A program made the translations under genes and the position numbers. The notes beneath the pieces are model-generated. The model saw only the letters and a program-made list of their open reading frames with translations. It was not told where the DNA came from and searched no databases. This document shows, in pieces, positions 1 to 7,598 of a stretch of 37,324 bases of DNA. Origin of the DNA: an uncultured Halomicronema sp. (GTDB taxonomy: Bacteria > Cyanobacteriota > Cyanobacteriia > Phormidesmidales > Phormidesmidaceae); the NCBI GenBank assembly GCA_937899725.1, contig CALCCA010000085.1, positions 1 through 37,324 on the forward strand, read 5' to 3'. The stretch's first letter is position 1. The number at the start of each line of letters is the position of its first letter.

Positions 1-25
1 GTCGATGCGTCTGATATGAATCATC

Positions 26-379
26 CTATCGGTTCAATTTCCGATAAGGTCTAATCATGAGGACTGCAGTGGTGGGATGAGCATCGGTGTAGTCGCGAAT
101 AGTGCCTGAAACGACCGCAATATCGGGTTCAGGTTCTGAGCGGTCGCCGATGACAAAGGGCTTTTGCTGACGAATGTAATGGCCAGTCGCAAAAACCGGT
201 TTCAACGCCGCATCAACCCAATCAATCGCGATCGCATGGGCACTTTTCATCGCTGCCATGTCAATCACCTGCCCTTCGATCAGCTCTACGCGTCGTCCCT
301 GAAAAAAGTTGAGATCAGCGAGACGATAATATTCGTCACGGTTCCACAAGTGGATGTGAGGCTCGGTTACTGGTGTCAT
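26..379 (-). pseudogene. Uma2 family (DUF820) endonuclease-like protein, C-terminally truncated
   Basis: The protein begins MTPVTEPHIHLWNRDEYYRLADL and shows the first half of the Uma2/DUF820 family, a PD-(D/E)XK nuclease-like fold very common in cyanobacteria: the Y-xx-L-ad segment, RVELIEGQVIDM, then EPEPDIAVV. After AVL the sequence changes to an unrelated tail, MIRPYRKLNR, and stops. Complete members run about 180-200 residues and continue with an E-V-x-D-S segment and a Lys that complete the active site; both are missing here. The ATG at 379 is preferred because an upstream in-frame ATG at 439 adds 20 residues foreign to the family. The break falls at about position 57, beside a candidate mobile-element end. 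Probably inactive. Confidence 0.7.
35..56. repeat. Possible mobile-element end at the Uma2 break point
   Basis: A 22-nt stretch ending in GGTCTAATC sits exactly where the Uma2 reading frame stops resembling its family. A related stretch (16 of 22 positions identical without gaps, including the last nine bases) occurs at 37276-37297 in the same orientation, again beside a broken gene. This suggests the end of a repeated element that continues left of the window. No transposase is visible on this side, so the assignment is inference. Confidence 0.3.
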
Positions 380-636
380 CAGGGGCTGCCGGCTGCCGTC
401 ACCCAAATTGTAGCCACACAACCGCGTGAAAAAAAACACCGCTTGTGCCTCGCGGCGATCAACACAAGTTCCTGAAGCCTTCTTTCACCACGATTAATTT
501 CCCTCTCAGGCAAGCTTTAATCTGCACTTAACCGCTACTTGGGAACGCCTCAGCGCCCAACTCCACTATAGGAATCAAGAAAGCAAAACCCTAGTTATTT
601 CAAGGGTTTGACCATTATGCAATTGAGGCTTTAACC

Positions 637-813
637 ATGAAACGCTTTTTACTCTCGACCTTTGCAGTTGTGATGTCTCTGGGGACATTTGCCACGATCG
701 CCAATGCTCAACAGGTCAGTCTGGGCGACCCGGTTGCCGACCTCAATGGCGATGGCGAAGTGACTCTCCATGAGGTGAGAAACTATAACCGTGATCAACG
801 GCAAAAGAACTAA
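637..813 (+). CDS. Small secreted protein with one EF-hand-type calcium loop (58 aa)
   Basis: A 58-residue protein. Residues 1-24 form a clear signal peptide: MKR, a hydrophobic core FLLSTFAVVMSLGTFA, and an A-N-A cleavage site before QQ. The mature part is about 34 residues and holds one canonical 12-residue EF-hand loop, DLNGDGEVTLHE (D at 1, N at 3, D at 5, G at 6, V at 8, E at 12). A GAGG ribosome-binding site lies about 9 nt before the ATG. A 7-bp hairpin (AAACCCT at 586-592, AGGGTTT at 603-609) lies just upstream in the leader. Small exported calcium-loop proteins are known in cyanobacteria, but I do not recognise a named family. It is not a dockerin, which would need two loops. The 440-636 stretch ahead of it holds no other gene. 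Confidence 0.75.
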   Translation: MKRFLLSTFAVVMSLGTFATIANAQQVSLGDPVADLNGDGEVTLHEVRNYNRDQRQKN

Positions 814-839
814 TTCTCAATGACAGAGGCCATGACAAA

Positions 840-873
840 CGCCCGGCCCCGACACAATTGCCGGGGCCGGGCG
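840..873. terminator. Strong GC hairpin between convergent genes
   Basis: A perfect 12-bp inverted repeat (CGCCCGGCCCCG at 840-851 and its complement at 862-873) with a 10-nt loop. It lies between the small EF-hand gene on the plus strand and the exported-protein gene ending at 978 on the minus strand, so it could terminate both. There is no U-run on either side, which is common for cyanobacterial terminators but lowers certainty. Confidence 0.6.
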
Positions 874-977
874 CATCTCATCTAGTCAAAACGAACTCGT
901 TCTTCTTAACCCAACAGGATTACGAATTCAGTCGTGATCCAAGCAGGCATCCATGAATCGCAGTGGAGTTGGCTGCT

Positions 978-1847
978 TTAGTTAGCCTCGATTTCAAGAT
1001 TCAGCATCTCAACCCAGACCTGGGGACTCCCGGCGCTCATCAGATCAATGACGGAAACCGGCTGTTGCGGGTTAGCGGAAACGCTGAACCCCTTGGGGTC
1101 TTCAATAAAGGCTTTGGTTTCTTCGATGACCGCCATCACCGTCGGATCATCTGCCGACACAAAGAGTTGCGCATTTTGGGAAATCCCCGAAACTAGTTGC
1201 GTCTTAAATTGCTCAACGTCTTGGTTGCTTTCAGCCGCCATCGACGCCATCACCGTCTCAGCAAAAGAGTCATCGCGATAGACAATCTCGGCTGAGTGCA
1301 AAGTGACGCCTGCAGTTGAGGGAGTGTCGGGCGAATAGTTACCCAGCTTAAGTGTGGCTTCCAGGTAGCCCAGATCTTTCGCACCAAAGCGAAACTGCTC
1401 TAGGGTCACCTCACCTGAGGCCTCGTCATATTCATATTTGGTATCGAGGTTGAGGGCCACTGTGCCGTCATAGCCAGCCTGCTTCATAAAGCTGTCAAAT
1501 GCGGGATCATTCATCTCGCCAATATCAAACTGGATGCCCTTCAAGGAGGCATCGACCACCGTCGGGAAGTCAGACTTGTCGTCAAATTCGCGCACAATCA
1601 CCTGGTCAATCTTGACGGCTTGGGCAGGTGCTTCAATCGGGGCCACACTCACGTCTTTAACCGTAATGTCAGCACTTAAAGGATTGACGCTGACCTGGCT
1701 GTACTCAATGACCACATCATCATCAACTTCGGCAATCAACTCGTTGATCTTGGCCTCGGCCACCTTGGCGGTGTAAAAACTGACGCCGGTGTACACACCG
1801 ATCGCTAATGCCCCGATGCCTAATCCCGTAGCCAATAACTTTTTCAT
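978..1847 (-). CDS. Exported or membrane-anchored DUF945/AsmA-like protein (289 aa)
   Basis: Starts MKKLLATGLGIGALAIGVYTGVSFYTA, an N-terminal hydrophobic segment (about residues 5-26) that acts as signal anchor or uncleaved signal. The rest is acidic, beta-rich and soluble, with repeated short strands such as NPLSADITVKDVSV near residues 55-68, a pattern seen in DUF945 (YdgA-like) and AsmA-like periplasmic proteins. The start is preceded by AGAGG. It converges with the EF-hand gene across the hairpin at 840-873. I see no catalytic motif; a role in the envelope is inferred from the topology. The family call is tentative and based on overall pattern, not on a diagnostic motif. Confidence 0.6.
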   Translation of the reverse strand: MKKLLATGLGIGALAIGVYTGVSFYTAKVAEAKINELIAEVDDDVVIEYSQVSVNPLSADITVKDVSVAPIEAPAQAVKIDQVIVREFDDKSDFPTVVDASLKGIQFDIGEMNDPAFDSFMKQAGYDGTVALNLDTKYEYDEASGEVTLEQFRFGAKDLGYLEATLKLGNYSPDTPSTAGVTLHSAEIVYRDDSFAETVMASMAAESNQDVEQFKTQLVSGISQNAQLFVSADDPTVMAVIEETKAFIEDPKGFSVSANPQQPVSVIDLMSAGSPQVWVEMLNLEIEAN

Positions 1848-2173
1848 GCCGAGAAAACCTCTTGGGTGAGTCTATAGGCATATCTTCAGCCTGCTGTAGC
1901 CGGATTCCTGAAGGTGAGAGTATTGTTCTTGCTGAGTCAAACGAGAGAACGAGAGGTTCAAGCAAGAACGTTGAAACCTTGCTTAAAAATTGTCTTGAGA
2001 GCATCCTCAATGAGGTGAATGACGATTGCTTCAACTTACAACAGAGTCTTGAACCGAAGCAAAGCCGCTATATGTTACAAGGCCACAAGCATACTTATGT
2101 GAAACTGTCCATGCTCTAAGAATTCTTCAAAAAGGATCAGCAGCCCAGGAGATTTCCATGAGGAAAGTTATTC
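1848..2173. other. Intergenic stretch, no convincing gene
   Basis: About 330 nt between the exported-protein gene and the end of the TIR/ATPase operon. Open frames here (for example 1862-2119 on the plus strand) show no family resemblance and have no good ribosome-binding site. A 9-bp inverted repeat (GTTCTTGCT at 1925-1933, AGCAAGAAC at 1961-1969, 27-nt loop) is weak. The base composition becomes AT-rich here, marking the left edge of the foreign-looking segment. Confidence 0.5.
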
Positions 2174-4090
2174 CTAGTCATACAAAGGTAATTGAAAAAT
2201 CAAGTAATCTATACATTCACGGGCTAAATTCTTGATTTCTTGGCTAAAGCGTGAGGGTGCATTTTCGTCAATTTCTTCCTGAACAAGGCTGAATGCTTCC
2301 TCATATATTGTGTAATCCAGGACTAGGGGAATTTCTGGATTGTCAAGAATATTACGGCTACCCCACCTTAGACAATGCGAAACTTGTTGTAGAAACTGGT
2401 AAATGGAAAAGCAAAAATCGCTAATTTTTTCAGGATCAATGTATTTTTCAATATCTGGAAACTTTCTTAATGCTTTACGCCCATAGCGTTTAGCCATACT
2501 TTTGCTTTCGCCATCAATCCAGTCAGCAATTTTTCCAGCATCATCTAGTTCATTTATAAAGTCTTCTAATACTTCAAGTTCTTTGGTCTTACATTCTAGC
2601 TCTCTCTCCAATGCCTCGGGAGATTGCCCATCAAGCAGGCTTCCTGGCTCTCGCTCAAGAGCACGAATCTTCTCCTTCAGGCTTAACCGAGTTTCCTGAA
2701 GTAAACTCTTGGCAACATAATGCAATTCCTCAAGTTTCTGGTCAAATTCATTCAAAGAGTGGATTTCTTTCTTCAATCCTAGGAAAGCTGTACGCTGAGT
2801 GCTGGTCAAGTTTCCTTGATCGTCAAGTCTGTCAACAATTTTAAGGTTTGAATTGAGGCTGTCGATTGCATCTGAATCGACCTTGACAATTTCTAGGGGG
2901 ACACTCTGAAGATTTTGATAAACTTTACCACCAGTTGACTCGTTAGCCTCTTTAATAGCTTTTATAAGAGCCCGAAGCGAACTCTCATCTAAGGACTGAT
3001 TGATAGTATCTCCGATATGAATTTCAGAGCCTTGAGCTATAGAAATATTGAACATTCCAAGCTGAGAAGAAACTGTTTCAGGTTTTTCGATCAACCTTTC
3101 CTTGATTTCCTGAAGTTCTTTTCTAGTCAGAGTCTGACTTAGATCGACAATATCCTCTGATAGTATACCATCAGAAAATAATCTCTGAAGTGTTTCTAAA
3201 CTGAACTCATTGGAAAGTAGCTCTGCGACTCTTTGATATGAAAAACTCAAGCCTCCCGGATCTGTAGTTCGCTGTTCAAATACGGTCAAGTTTTCTCCAA
3301 AACTGAAATGAGCAATATATGGAAGCTTGGTTTGTTCCAAGAAATCAAGTGGCGTATATTCTTTGGGAAGCCAGTCATAAAATTCTTCTAATTCCGCAGC
3401 TGCATAATCTAGCCAGCGTTGTGATCGCTCAAATTCAGCACGATCGTCGTATCTAGATAGCAAAGGAAAAGCCAAAAGTTGTTCGCGATCATAAGCAATA
3501 TCTTGATGGGCTTTCTGAATCCGCTTAGCTACATCTTTTGTGCCATCAATACTTTGGCTATTTGCTGTAAAAATCAAAATCAAAATATCTGGCATATGAA
3601 TTGTACAAATGCCACCTATATCAGTAATCCCTGTCCTGCTATCAACAAGTATGAAATCGAATTCTTCACGCCATTCATCTCTGAGTCTTTCAATGTATTC
3701 ACCACCATCAAAATCTGAGAAAAATTCTCTCCAATTAAATCCAAGAACCCAACTGACGTAATCTCCACCATCTTTTCTTCCACTGGAAATAAGAGATATT
3801 GGATGTCCTTGAATACTTTTTGTTTCTTTAACAAGCTTCCTCCAGTTCATGTCTGGAGCATCAGGATAACAGTTTCTTACATCTAGGAACAGATCTAAGA
3901 GTCCAGGCTTCTCTTGATCCTTTGAAAACAAATACTCTGTAAAGTATCGTTCAAGTCCAGGTGCTTCTAAATCCCAGTCAACAACTAATACTCTCTTTCC
4001 CATTTGGGACAGGAGAACTGCTATGTTGGCAAGAGCCATAGTCCTACCAACACCACCTTTGTATGAGTAAAAAGTAACGATCGATCCCAT
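2174..4090 (-). CDS. KGGVGR-type AAA/MinD-like ATPase with C-terminal extension, partner of TIR protein
   Basis: A 638-residue protein. The N-terminus (about 1-290) is a MinD/ParA-type SIMIBI NTPase: a deviant Walker A with K11-G-G-V-G-R-T in the first 17 residues (Arg replaces the usual second Lys), the A' motif DWDLEAPG, and DFILVDSRTG as Walker B/switch II. Database models exist for this KGGVGR variant. From about 330 follows a linker and a short segment (GSEIHIGDTINQS) like the small adaptor domains of bacterial conflict NTPases. Residues about 400-530 are charged and helical, probably coiled coil (ALERELECKTKELEVLEDF). The last 100 residues are helical and unassigned. It starts 2 nt after the TIR gene stop, so the pair is one operon. 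The gene is visibly AT-rich against the GC-rich CIS cluster, which suggests transfer. Likely role: NTP-dependent regulator of the TIR effector (inference). Confidence 0.8.
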   Translation of the reverse strand: MGSIVTFYSYKGGVGRTMALANIAVLLSQMGKRVLVVDWDLEAPGLERYFTEYLFSKDQEKPGLLDLFLDVRNCYPDAPDMNWRKLVKETKSIQGHPISLISSGRKDGGDYVSWVLGFNWREFFSDFDGGEYIERLRDEWREEFDFILVDSRTGITDIGGICTIHMPDILILIFTANSQSIDGTKDVAKRIQKAHQDIAYDREQLLAFPLLSRYDDRAEFERSQRWLDYAAAELEEFYDWLPKEYTPLDFLEQTKLPYIAHFSFGENLTVFEQRTTDPGGLSFSYQRVAELLSNEFSLETLQRLFSDGILSEDIVDLSQTLTRKELQEIKERLIEKPETVSSQLGMFNISIAQGSEIHIGDTINQSLDESSLRALIKAIKEANESTGGKVYQNLQSVPLEIVKVDSDAIDSLNSNLKIVDRLDDQGNLTSTQRTAFLGLKKEIHSLNEFDQKLEELHYVAKSLLQETRLSLKEKIRALEREPGSLLDGQSPEALERELECKTKELEVLEDFINELDDAGKIADWIDGESKSMAKRYGRKALRKFPDIEKYIDPEKISDFCFSIYQFLQQVSHCLRWGSRNILDNPEIPLVLDYTIYEEAFSLVQEEIDENAPSRFSQEIKNLARECIDYLIFQLPLYD

Positions 4091-4092
4091 AA

Positions 4093-4722
4093 CTAATCAA
4101 AGCCGATAAGTTTATCCTGTTTTGTTTTTTGTGAACCTAGATCAACGAGAAACTTTGCTACGGCTGGATTATCTTCCAACAAATTTTCCCATTTAGAATT
4201 ATGCTCAGGAGCAGCATTAATTGCCTCTGCTATATCTGGAACCCAATCATCTACAGCTTTATATAGTTCTTCTCGTCTCGAACTCTTATCGGCTATTCGG
4301 CAATTGGCGAATTCATTTAGTTCTTTAGGCTTCAAAACGCGCACACATTCAGGGATCTTTTGTCTATCACGAATGCGAATATTTGCAGGAACTATCAAGC
4401 ACTGTGAATTTGGATTCTTAGCGAATCCACATAGCTCCTGTCGAGCTAGCATGTGAGCTAATTCAAATTTGCACCATTTGCTGGAAAAATATTCACCAGA
4501 CCAGAGAGGGAGTAAGATACGCGAATCAAAAAGGCTCTTTACTATACTCAAATCCCAGCGTGTACCTGTTTTTACATTCTTGCGGTCTACGAACACTTTG
4601 ACTTTTCTGCACAGTTCTTCTTCCAACAGGTCAATGAAGTCCTCTAAAAAGATCTCGTCAATCCAAGTAGACCATATTTGCTTTCTTTTGTAACTAATAA
4701 ATATATCGTACTCGTATGACAT
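4093..4722 (-). CDS. TIR-domain protein, probable NAD-cleaving effector
   Basis: Starting at the ATG at 4722 the protein opens MSYEYDIFISYKR, a classical TIR box 1. It continues through VKVFVDRKNVKTGTRW (box 2 region) and reaches SSKWCKFEL, where the W-C-x-x-E glutamate (E87 with this start) is the catalytic position in NADase TIR domains such as SARM1. The TIR domain covers about 1-150; the remaining 60 residues are helical and unassigned. A TTG at 4740 would add six residues, but the ATG is nearer the family start. It is the first gene of a two-gene operon with the ATPase 2 nt downstream. TIR domains paired with a regulatory NTPase are typical of bacterial immune or self-killing modules. 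The AT-rich composition matches its partner and not its neighbours. Confidence 0.85.
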   Translation of the reverse strand: MSYEYDIFISYKRKQIWSTWIDEIFLEDFIDLLEEELCRKVKVFVDRKNVKTGTRWDLSIVKSLFDSRILLPLWSGEYFSSKWCKFELAHMLARQELCGFAKNPNSQCLIVPANIRIRDRQKIPECVRVLKPKELNEFANCRIADKSSRREELYKAVDDWVPDIAEAINAAPEHNSKWENLLEDNPAVAKFLVDLGSQKTKQDKLIGFD

Positions 4723-4901
4723 TCTCGAAGTTTTTAGCAACTACAACTGACAAAAAATCATCGATCTTATATGAAAGTCTCTTTTAAACAGCTTATGAGT
4801 CACTTGAAAATATTTTGCACCATGGATCACGTCAATATCAATCCTAATTCAAGACAACCATATTATATGTCGTCGACCTTAGAAGATCGCTAACCATGAA
4901 A

Positions 4902-5146
4902 TTATTCTGATAGGCTGTCCAACTCATCCGCGATCGCCCCTTGCAAATCCTCATCGCAGTGGGTATGCAAGTGAATTACCGAGGCCAATACCTCAGCCAA
5001 AATGCCCTTTTTTGGTCGTCTTGTAAATTTGTCACCTGAAGCTGGTGCATCAGCTCTAGCACTCGACTGCACTCTTCCCCCAGTTCTTGCCTCAGGGGTT
5101 GCAATGTGGCGTTGTTAATCGGTAGCGATCGCTCTCGTCACTGCAT
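4902..5146 (-). pseudogene. Broken small gene (about 80 aa), stop codon plus frameshift
   Basis: A GGGAGA ribosome-binding site and ATG (5144-5146) are followed at once by codon CAG and a TGA stop. Past that stop the same frame reads well (NNATLQPLRQELGEE, then SRVLELMHQLQV). At a run of six A on the coding strand (plus strand 5008-5013) the good reading passes to another frame: KGILAEVLASVIHLHTH, then CDEDLQGAIADELDSLSE and a stop. One extra A would restore a continuous helical, acidic protein. Two lesions argue for a decayed gene; assembly error is possible for the homopolymer. The family is not recognised. It follows the 58-aa gene at 5158-5334, and the two look like one operon. 4723-4901 ahead of the TIR gene holds nothing else I can identify. 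Confidence 0.55.
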
Positions 5147-5157
5147 GATTGTCTCCC

Positions 5158-5334
5158 TTAACGCGGGTGGGCTTGTTGTCTTCTTTTTTCGAAGGCAGCT
5201 ATGTCCTTTTGCCAATGTCTCATCAAACCTGGGGCAGGAATGTCTTCATCAAGTTCTTGCTGAATGTTGATTTGATGCTCTCGAATTCTAGCTTGCAGGC
5301 TACTGATGGCTTGCCGATAGTGCTTTTTGCTCAT
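5158..5334 (-). CDS. Small basic helical protein (58 aa), possibly 5'-truncated
   Basis: Reads MSKKHYRQAISSLQARIREH, then QINIQQELDEDIPAPGLMRHW, QKDIAAFEKRRQQAHPR, stop. Composition and codon use look genuine. The same frame stays open upstream to 5418, and the first part of that extension (YHHGSCVERHRYQS) also looks coding, so the original gene probably began further upstream. The HIP1 octamer at 5393-5400, where a duplicated segment begins, lies inside this extension, so the duplication probably replaced its 5' end. Its stop is 11 nt before the ATG of the broken gene at 4902-5146. Function unknown; two tiny adjacent genes could be a toxin-antitoxin-like pair, but nothing in the sequence proves it. 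Confidence 0.5.
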   Translation of the reverse strand: MSKKHYRQAISSLQARIREHQINIQQELDEDIPAPGLMRHWQKDIAAFEKRRQQAHPR

Positions 5335-5392
5335 GCTCTGGTAGCGATGTCGTTCTACACAACTGCCATGATGGTACTTCTCAGTGGGTTGG

Positions 5393-5750
5393 GCGATCGC
5401 CCAACTCTCTCCATACGTCTAAGGTGGTGGTCGCCAAAAGTCAGGATAATGGAGCCACACCGGGTAAAAGGACGCGGTGCTGTGGCGAAGTCAGACAAAG
5501 AGCAGTTGTTAGGGCTGCCGCGCCTGCAGGCCAGTAAGCGCAGTCAAAAACGCGGCAATATCACGCAGACGCTTCGGCAGCGGAAGCGGTCGCGGGTAAG
5601 CGGCCGCTTCAGTTTCTTTCGGAGTCAGGCGCTCTACCGCATTTACTCAGTGGTGCCCATGCGCGATCGCTGGCTGCTACCGATGCTGCGCGATTCGCTG
5701 CCAGGCATCGCAGAGGCTGAGAAGGCCGAGACGGATGCGGCAGCGATCGC
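5393..5750 (+). repeat. 358-bp partial duplication (copy 1), bounded by HIP1 octamers
   Basis: Matches 10229-10586 with a constant offset of 4836 and no gaps that I can see. It contains the upstream region and the first codons of the pseudokinase gene. Both copies start with GCGATCGC and end with GCGATCGC (5393-5400 and 5743-5750 here); outside these octamers the copies are unrelated. Confidence 0.85.
5482..5750 (+). pseudogene. Truncated copy of the N-terminus of the pseudokinase/substrate-binding protein
   Basis: From a GTG with an AAGGA site 8 nt ahead the frame reads MAKSDKEQLLGLPRLQASKR and follows the gene at 10318 for about 90 residues. Counting from the upstream in-frame ATG, I find 14 mismatches in 100 aligned residues. 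After the HIP1 octamer at 5743-5750 the similarity ends, and the frame runs through unrelated sequence to a stop at 5853. The kinase-like, membrane and substrate-binding parts are all missing, so it is a fragment. The divergence shows that the duplication is not recent, or that selection is gone. Confidence 0.75.
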
Positions 5751-6134
5751 AGATGGAAAATGGGGGTCACGTTTACCCAGTGTTTTTTTACATCCTATCG
5801 AAGCTGAGACAGTCAGCCGCTGTGGTCAGGCAGTGCCCCAGAGACATCGCTAGCTCCAGATCTCCAGTCCACTGAATGTGATGCCCCAGCCGTTACGATA
5901 ATCACACTTCGTTCTCAGGGTTGGGAGCACAGAAAATCGGCCCCCACCCTCAAAATTCATTCGCCAAAGAGCGCGATACAACCGCAATACAAGACATGAG
6001 CAGAAGTCAACATAAAAGGTATGCTGTCAGCGTCAAGCTGATTGATCTGCACTGTCAATGCTTGAACCATCAGATTTTTAGGGATGCCTTTGCAACGATA
6101 GACTTGAGCAATTTTTGAGGGAGCAAGGGCATTA
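5751..6134. other. Intergenic stretch before the ethylene-receptor-like kinase
   Basis: About 380 nt. The first 100 nt is only the run-out of the truncated copy. A 65-codon open frame at 5921-6118 shows no family features and no ribosome-binding site, and I do not accept it. The promoter of the kinase operon should lie here, but no clear -35/-10 pair stands out. Confidence 0.5.
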
Positions 6135-7589
6135 TTGGGAGTGATTCATCATCTTTTTATGAGTTTTGCCTTTATTCCCCACGGTCATTGCTATCTATGG
6201 CAGCCTGAACTCGTCTGGCTACACGTCCTCTCTGATGGATTGATCGCCTTAGCCTATTTTTCAATTCCGATTGCCCTAGTCTATTTTGTGCAGAAGCGAC
6301 GAGATTTACCTTATCCGGGGCTGTTTCTGCTGTTTGGAGCCTTTATCGTGGCCTGTGGTTGTACCCACCTGCTATCCATTTGGACGCTATGGCACCCCAA
6401 TTATTGGAGCGCCGGCGCGATTAAAGCCCTCACCGCGATGGTGTCCATAATGACTGCTGCAGAATTGGTTCCTGTCATTCCTCAAGCTATAACCTTGCCG
6501 GGGCGCAAGGAGCTCGAAATCGCCAAAGCTGAGTTAGAACAGCGGGTTCGGGAGCGAACCCAAGCATTGCAGTTGAGTGAAGAACGGCTCCAGATGGCGC
6601 TGGCTGGTTCTGGGGATGGCCTGTGGGATTGGAATATTGTCACGGATGAAGTTTACTTGAGCCCTCGGTGGCAAGAGATGCTGGGGTATGAGGCTAATGA
6701 ACTCCCCGGACACGTCAGCACTTGGGAAAGTCTCATCCACCCAGATGATCAGCCGGGTGTGAGGGAAAGTCTTGGCCGTCATCTCGAAGATAGTCGAGTC
6801 CCCTACTCCTTTGATTACCGAGTCAAAATGAAGTCGGGTGCATGGAAATGGATCGGTAACTATGGCCAAGTGGTGACCCGCAATGAGCAGGGTGAAGCCG
6901 TCAGAATGTCGGGCACTCACAAAGACATTGGCGATCGCAAACAGCGTGAACAGCAACTCGCAGACTCCCTGGCAGAGAAAAGCGTGATGCTGCAAGAGAT
7001 CCACCATCGAGTCAAAAACAATTTGCAGGTCATTTGTAGCCTGCTCAATTTGCAGACTCAAACGACTGACCCTCACATTGCTGAAGTTATGCAAGAGAGC
7101 CAAAATCGGGTCAGATCAATGGCATTAGTGCATGAAAACCTCTATCAGTCTGAGAACCTATCGAAAATCAATCTTGAACGCTATGTCAAAGATTTATCAG
7201 AAAATCTATTGAGGTCCTATCGTTCTAGAGGGAGCCTCACGCGCATTCATGTTGACGTTTCTAATCTCTATCTCGATATTGATACGGCAGTGCCCTGTGG
7301 ACTGATTATCAATGAGCTAGTCTCCAATGCCCTCAAATATGCCTTCCTTCCGCATCATGGTGGCGAGGTCAATATCCAGATTTCACCGCTAGCCCATCAA
7401 GAACTCATGCTAACCGTGGCTGATAACGGGGTGGGTTTATCGACCGAGGTGAATATTGAACAGACCAAGACAATGGGACTACGGATGGTTAAATCCCTAG
7501 TCCAGCAGATTTCCGGCACCTTCATCGTGAAGCGAGAAGCTGGCACCTCCTTTCAAATTGTTTTTCCCTTCAACAACTACAGTCGCTAG
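6135..7589 (+). CDS. Ethylene-receptor-like membrane histidine kinase (EBD-PAS-HisKA_2-HATPase)
   Basis: Residues 25-115 form a three-helix membrane domain of the ETR1 type: LSDGLIALAYFSIPIALVYF and IVACGCTHLL. With this start, D34, Y41, P45, I71, C74 and H78 lie at a constant +9 offset from plant ETR1 D25, Y32, P36, I62, C65 and H69, the residues that bind copper and ethylene. Residues about 115-150 are a linker helix, 150-265 a PAS_3-type domain (WNIVTDEVYLSPRW), and 280-484 a HisKA_2/HATPase kinase core with EIHHRVKNNLQ (H291 the likely phospho-acceptor), N-box NELVSNALKYAF and G-box DNGVGL. The TTG at 6135 has an AGGGAG site about 11 nt ahead; GTG 6141 and ATG 6159 are alternatives. The regulator gene begins 9 nt after the stop. 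The role in ethylene or light signalling is inferred from Synechocystis Etr1. Confidence 0.88.
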   Translation: MGVIHHLFMSFAFIPHGHCYLWQPELVWLHVLSDGLIALAYFSIPIALVYFVQKRRDLPYPGLFLLFGAFIVACGCTHLLSIWTLWHPNYWSAGAIKALTAMVSIMTAAELVPVIPQAITLPGRKELEIAKAELEQRVRERTQALQLSEERLQMALAGSGDGLWDWNIVTDEVYLSPRWQEMLGYEANELPGHVSTWESLIHPDDQPGVRESLGRHLEDSRVPYSFDYRVKMKSGAWKWIGNYGQVVTRNEQGEAVRMSGTHKDIGDRKQREQQLADSLAEKSVMLQEIHHRVKNNLQVICSLLNLQTQTTDPHIAEVMQESQNRVRSMALVHENLYQSENLSKINLERYVKDLSENLLRSYRSRGSLTRIHVDVSNLYLDIDTAVPCGLIINELVSNALKYAFLPHHGGEVNIQISPLAHQELMLTVADNGVGLSTEVNIEQTKTMGLRMVKSLVQQISGTFIVKREAGTSFQIVFPFNNYSR

Positions 7590-7598
7590 GTTTGACCG

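Noticed and set aside
1862-2119. An 85-codon frame between the exported-protein gene and the ATPase gene
   Set aside because: No family resemblance, no ribosome-binding site, unusual composition.
2158-2235. A 25-codon plus-strand frame with a good AGGAG site
   Set aside because: It lies antisense over the end of the ATPase gene and is too short to support by eye.
5149-5853. A 234-codon open frame on the plus strand
   Set aside because: Its first 300 nt run antisense to the small minus-strand gene and have no family pattern; only the part from 5482 is meaningful, as the truncated copy of the pseudokinase gene.
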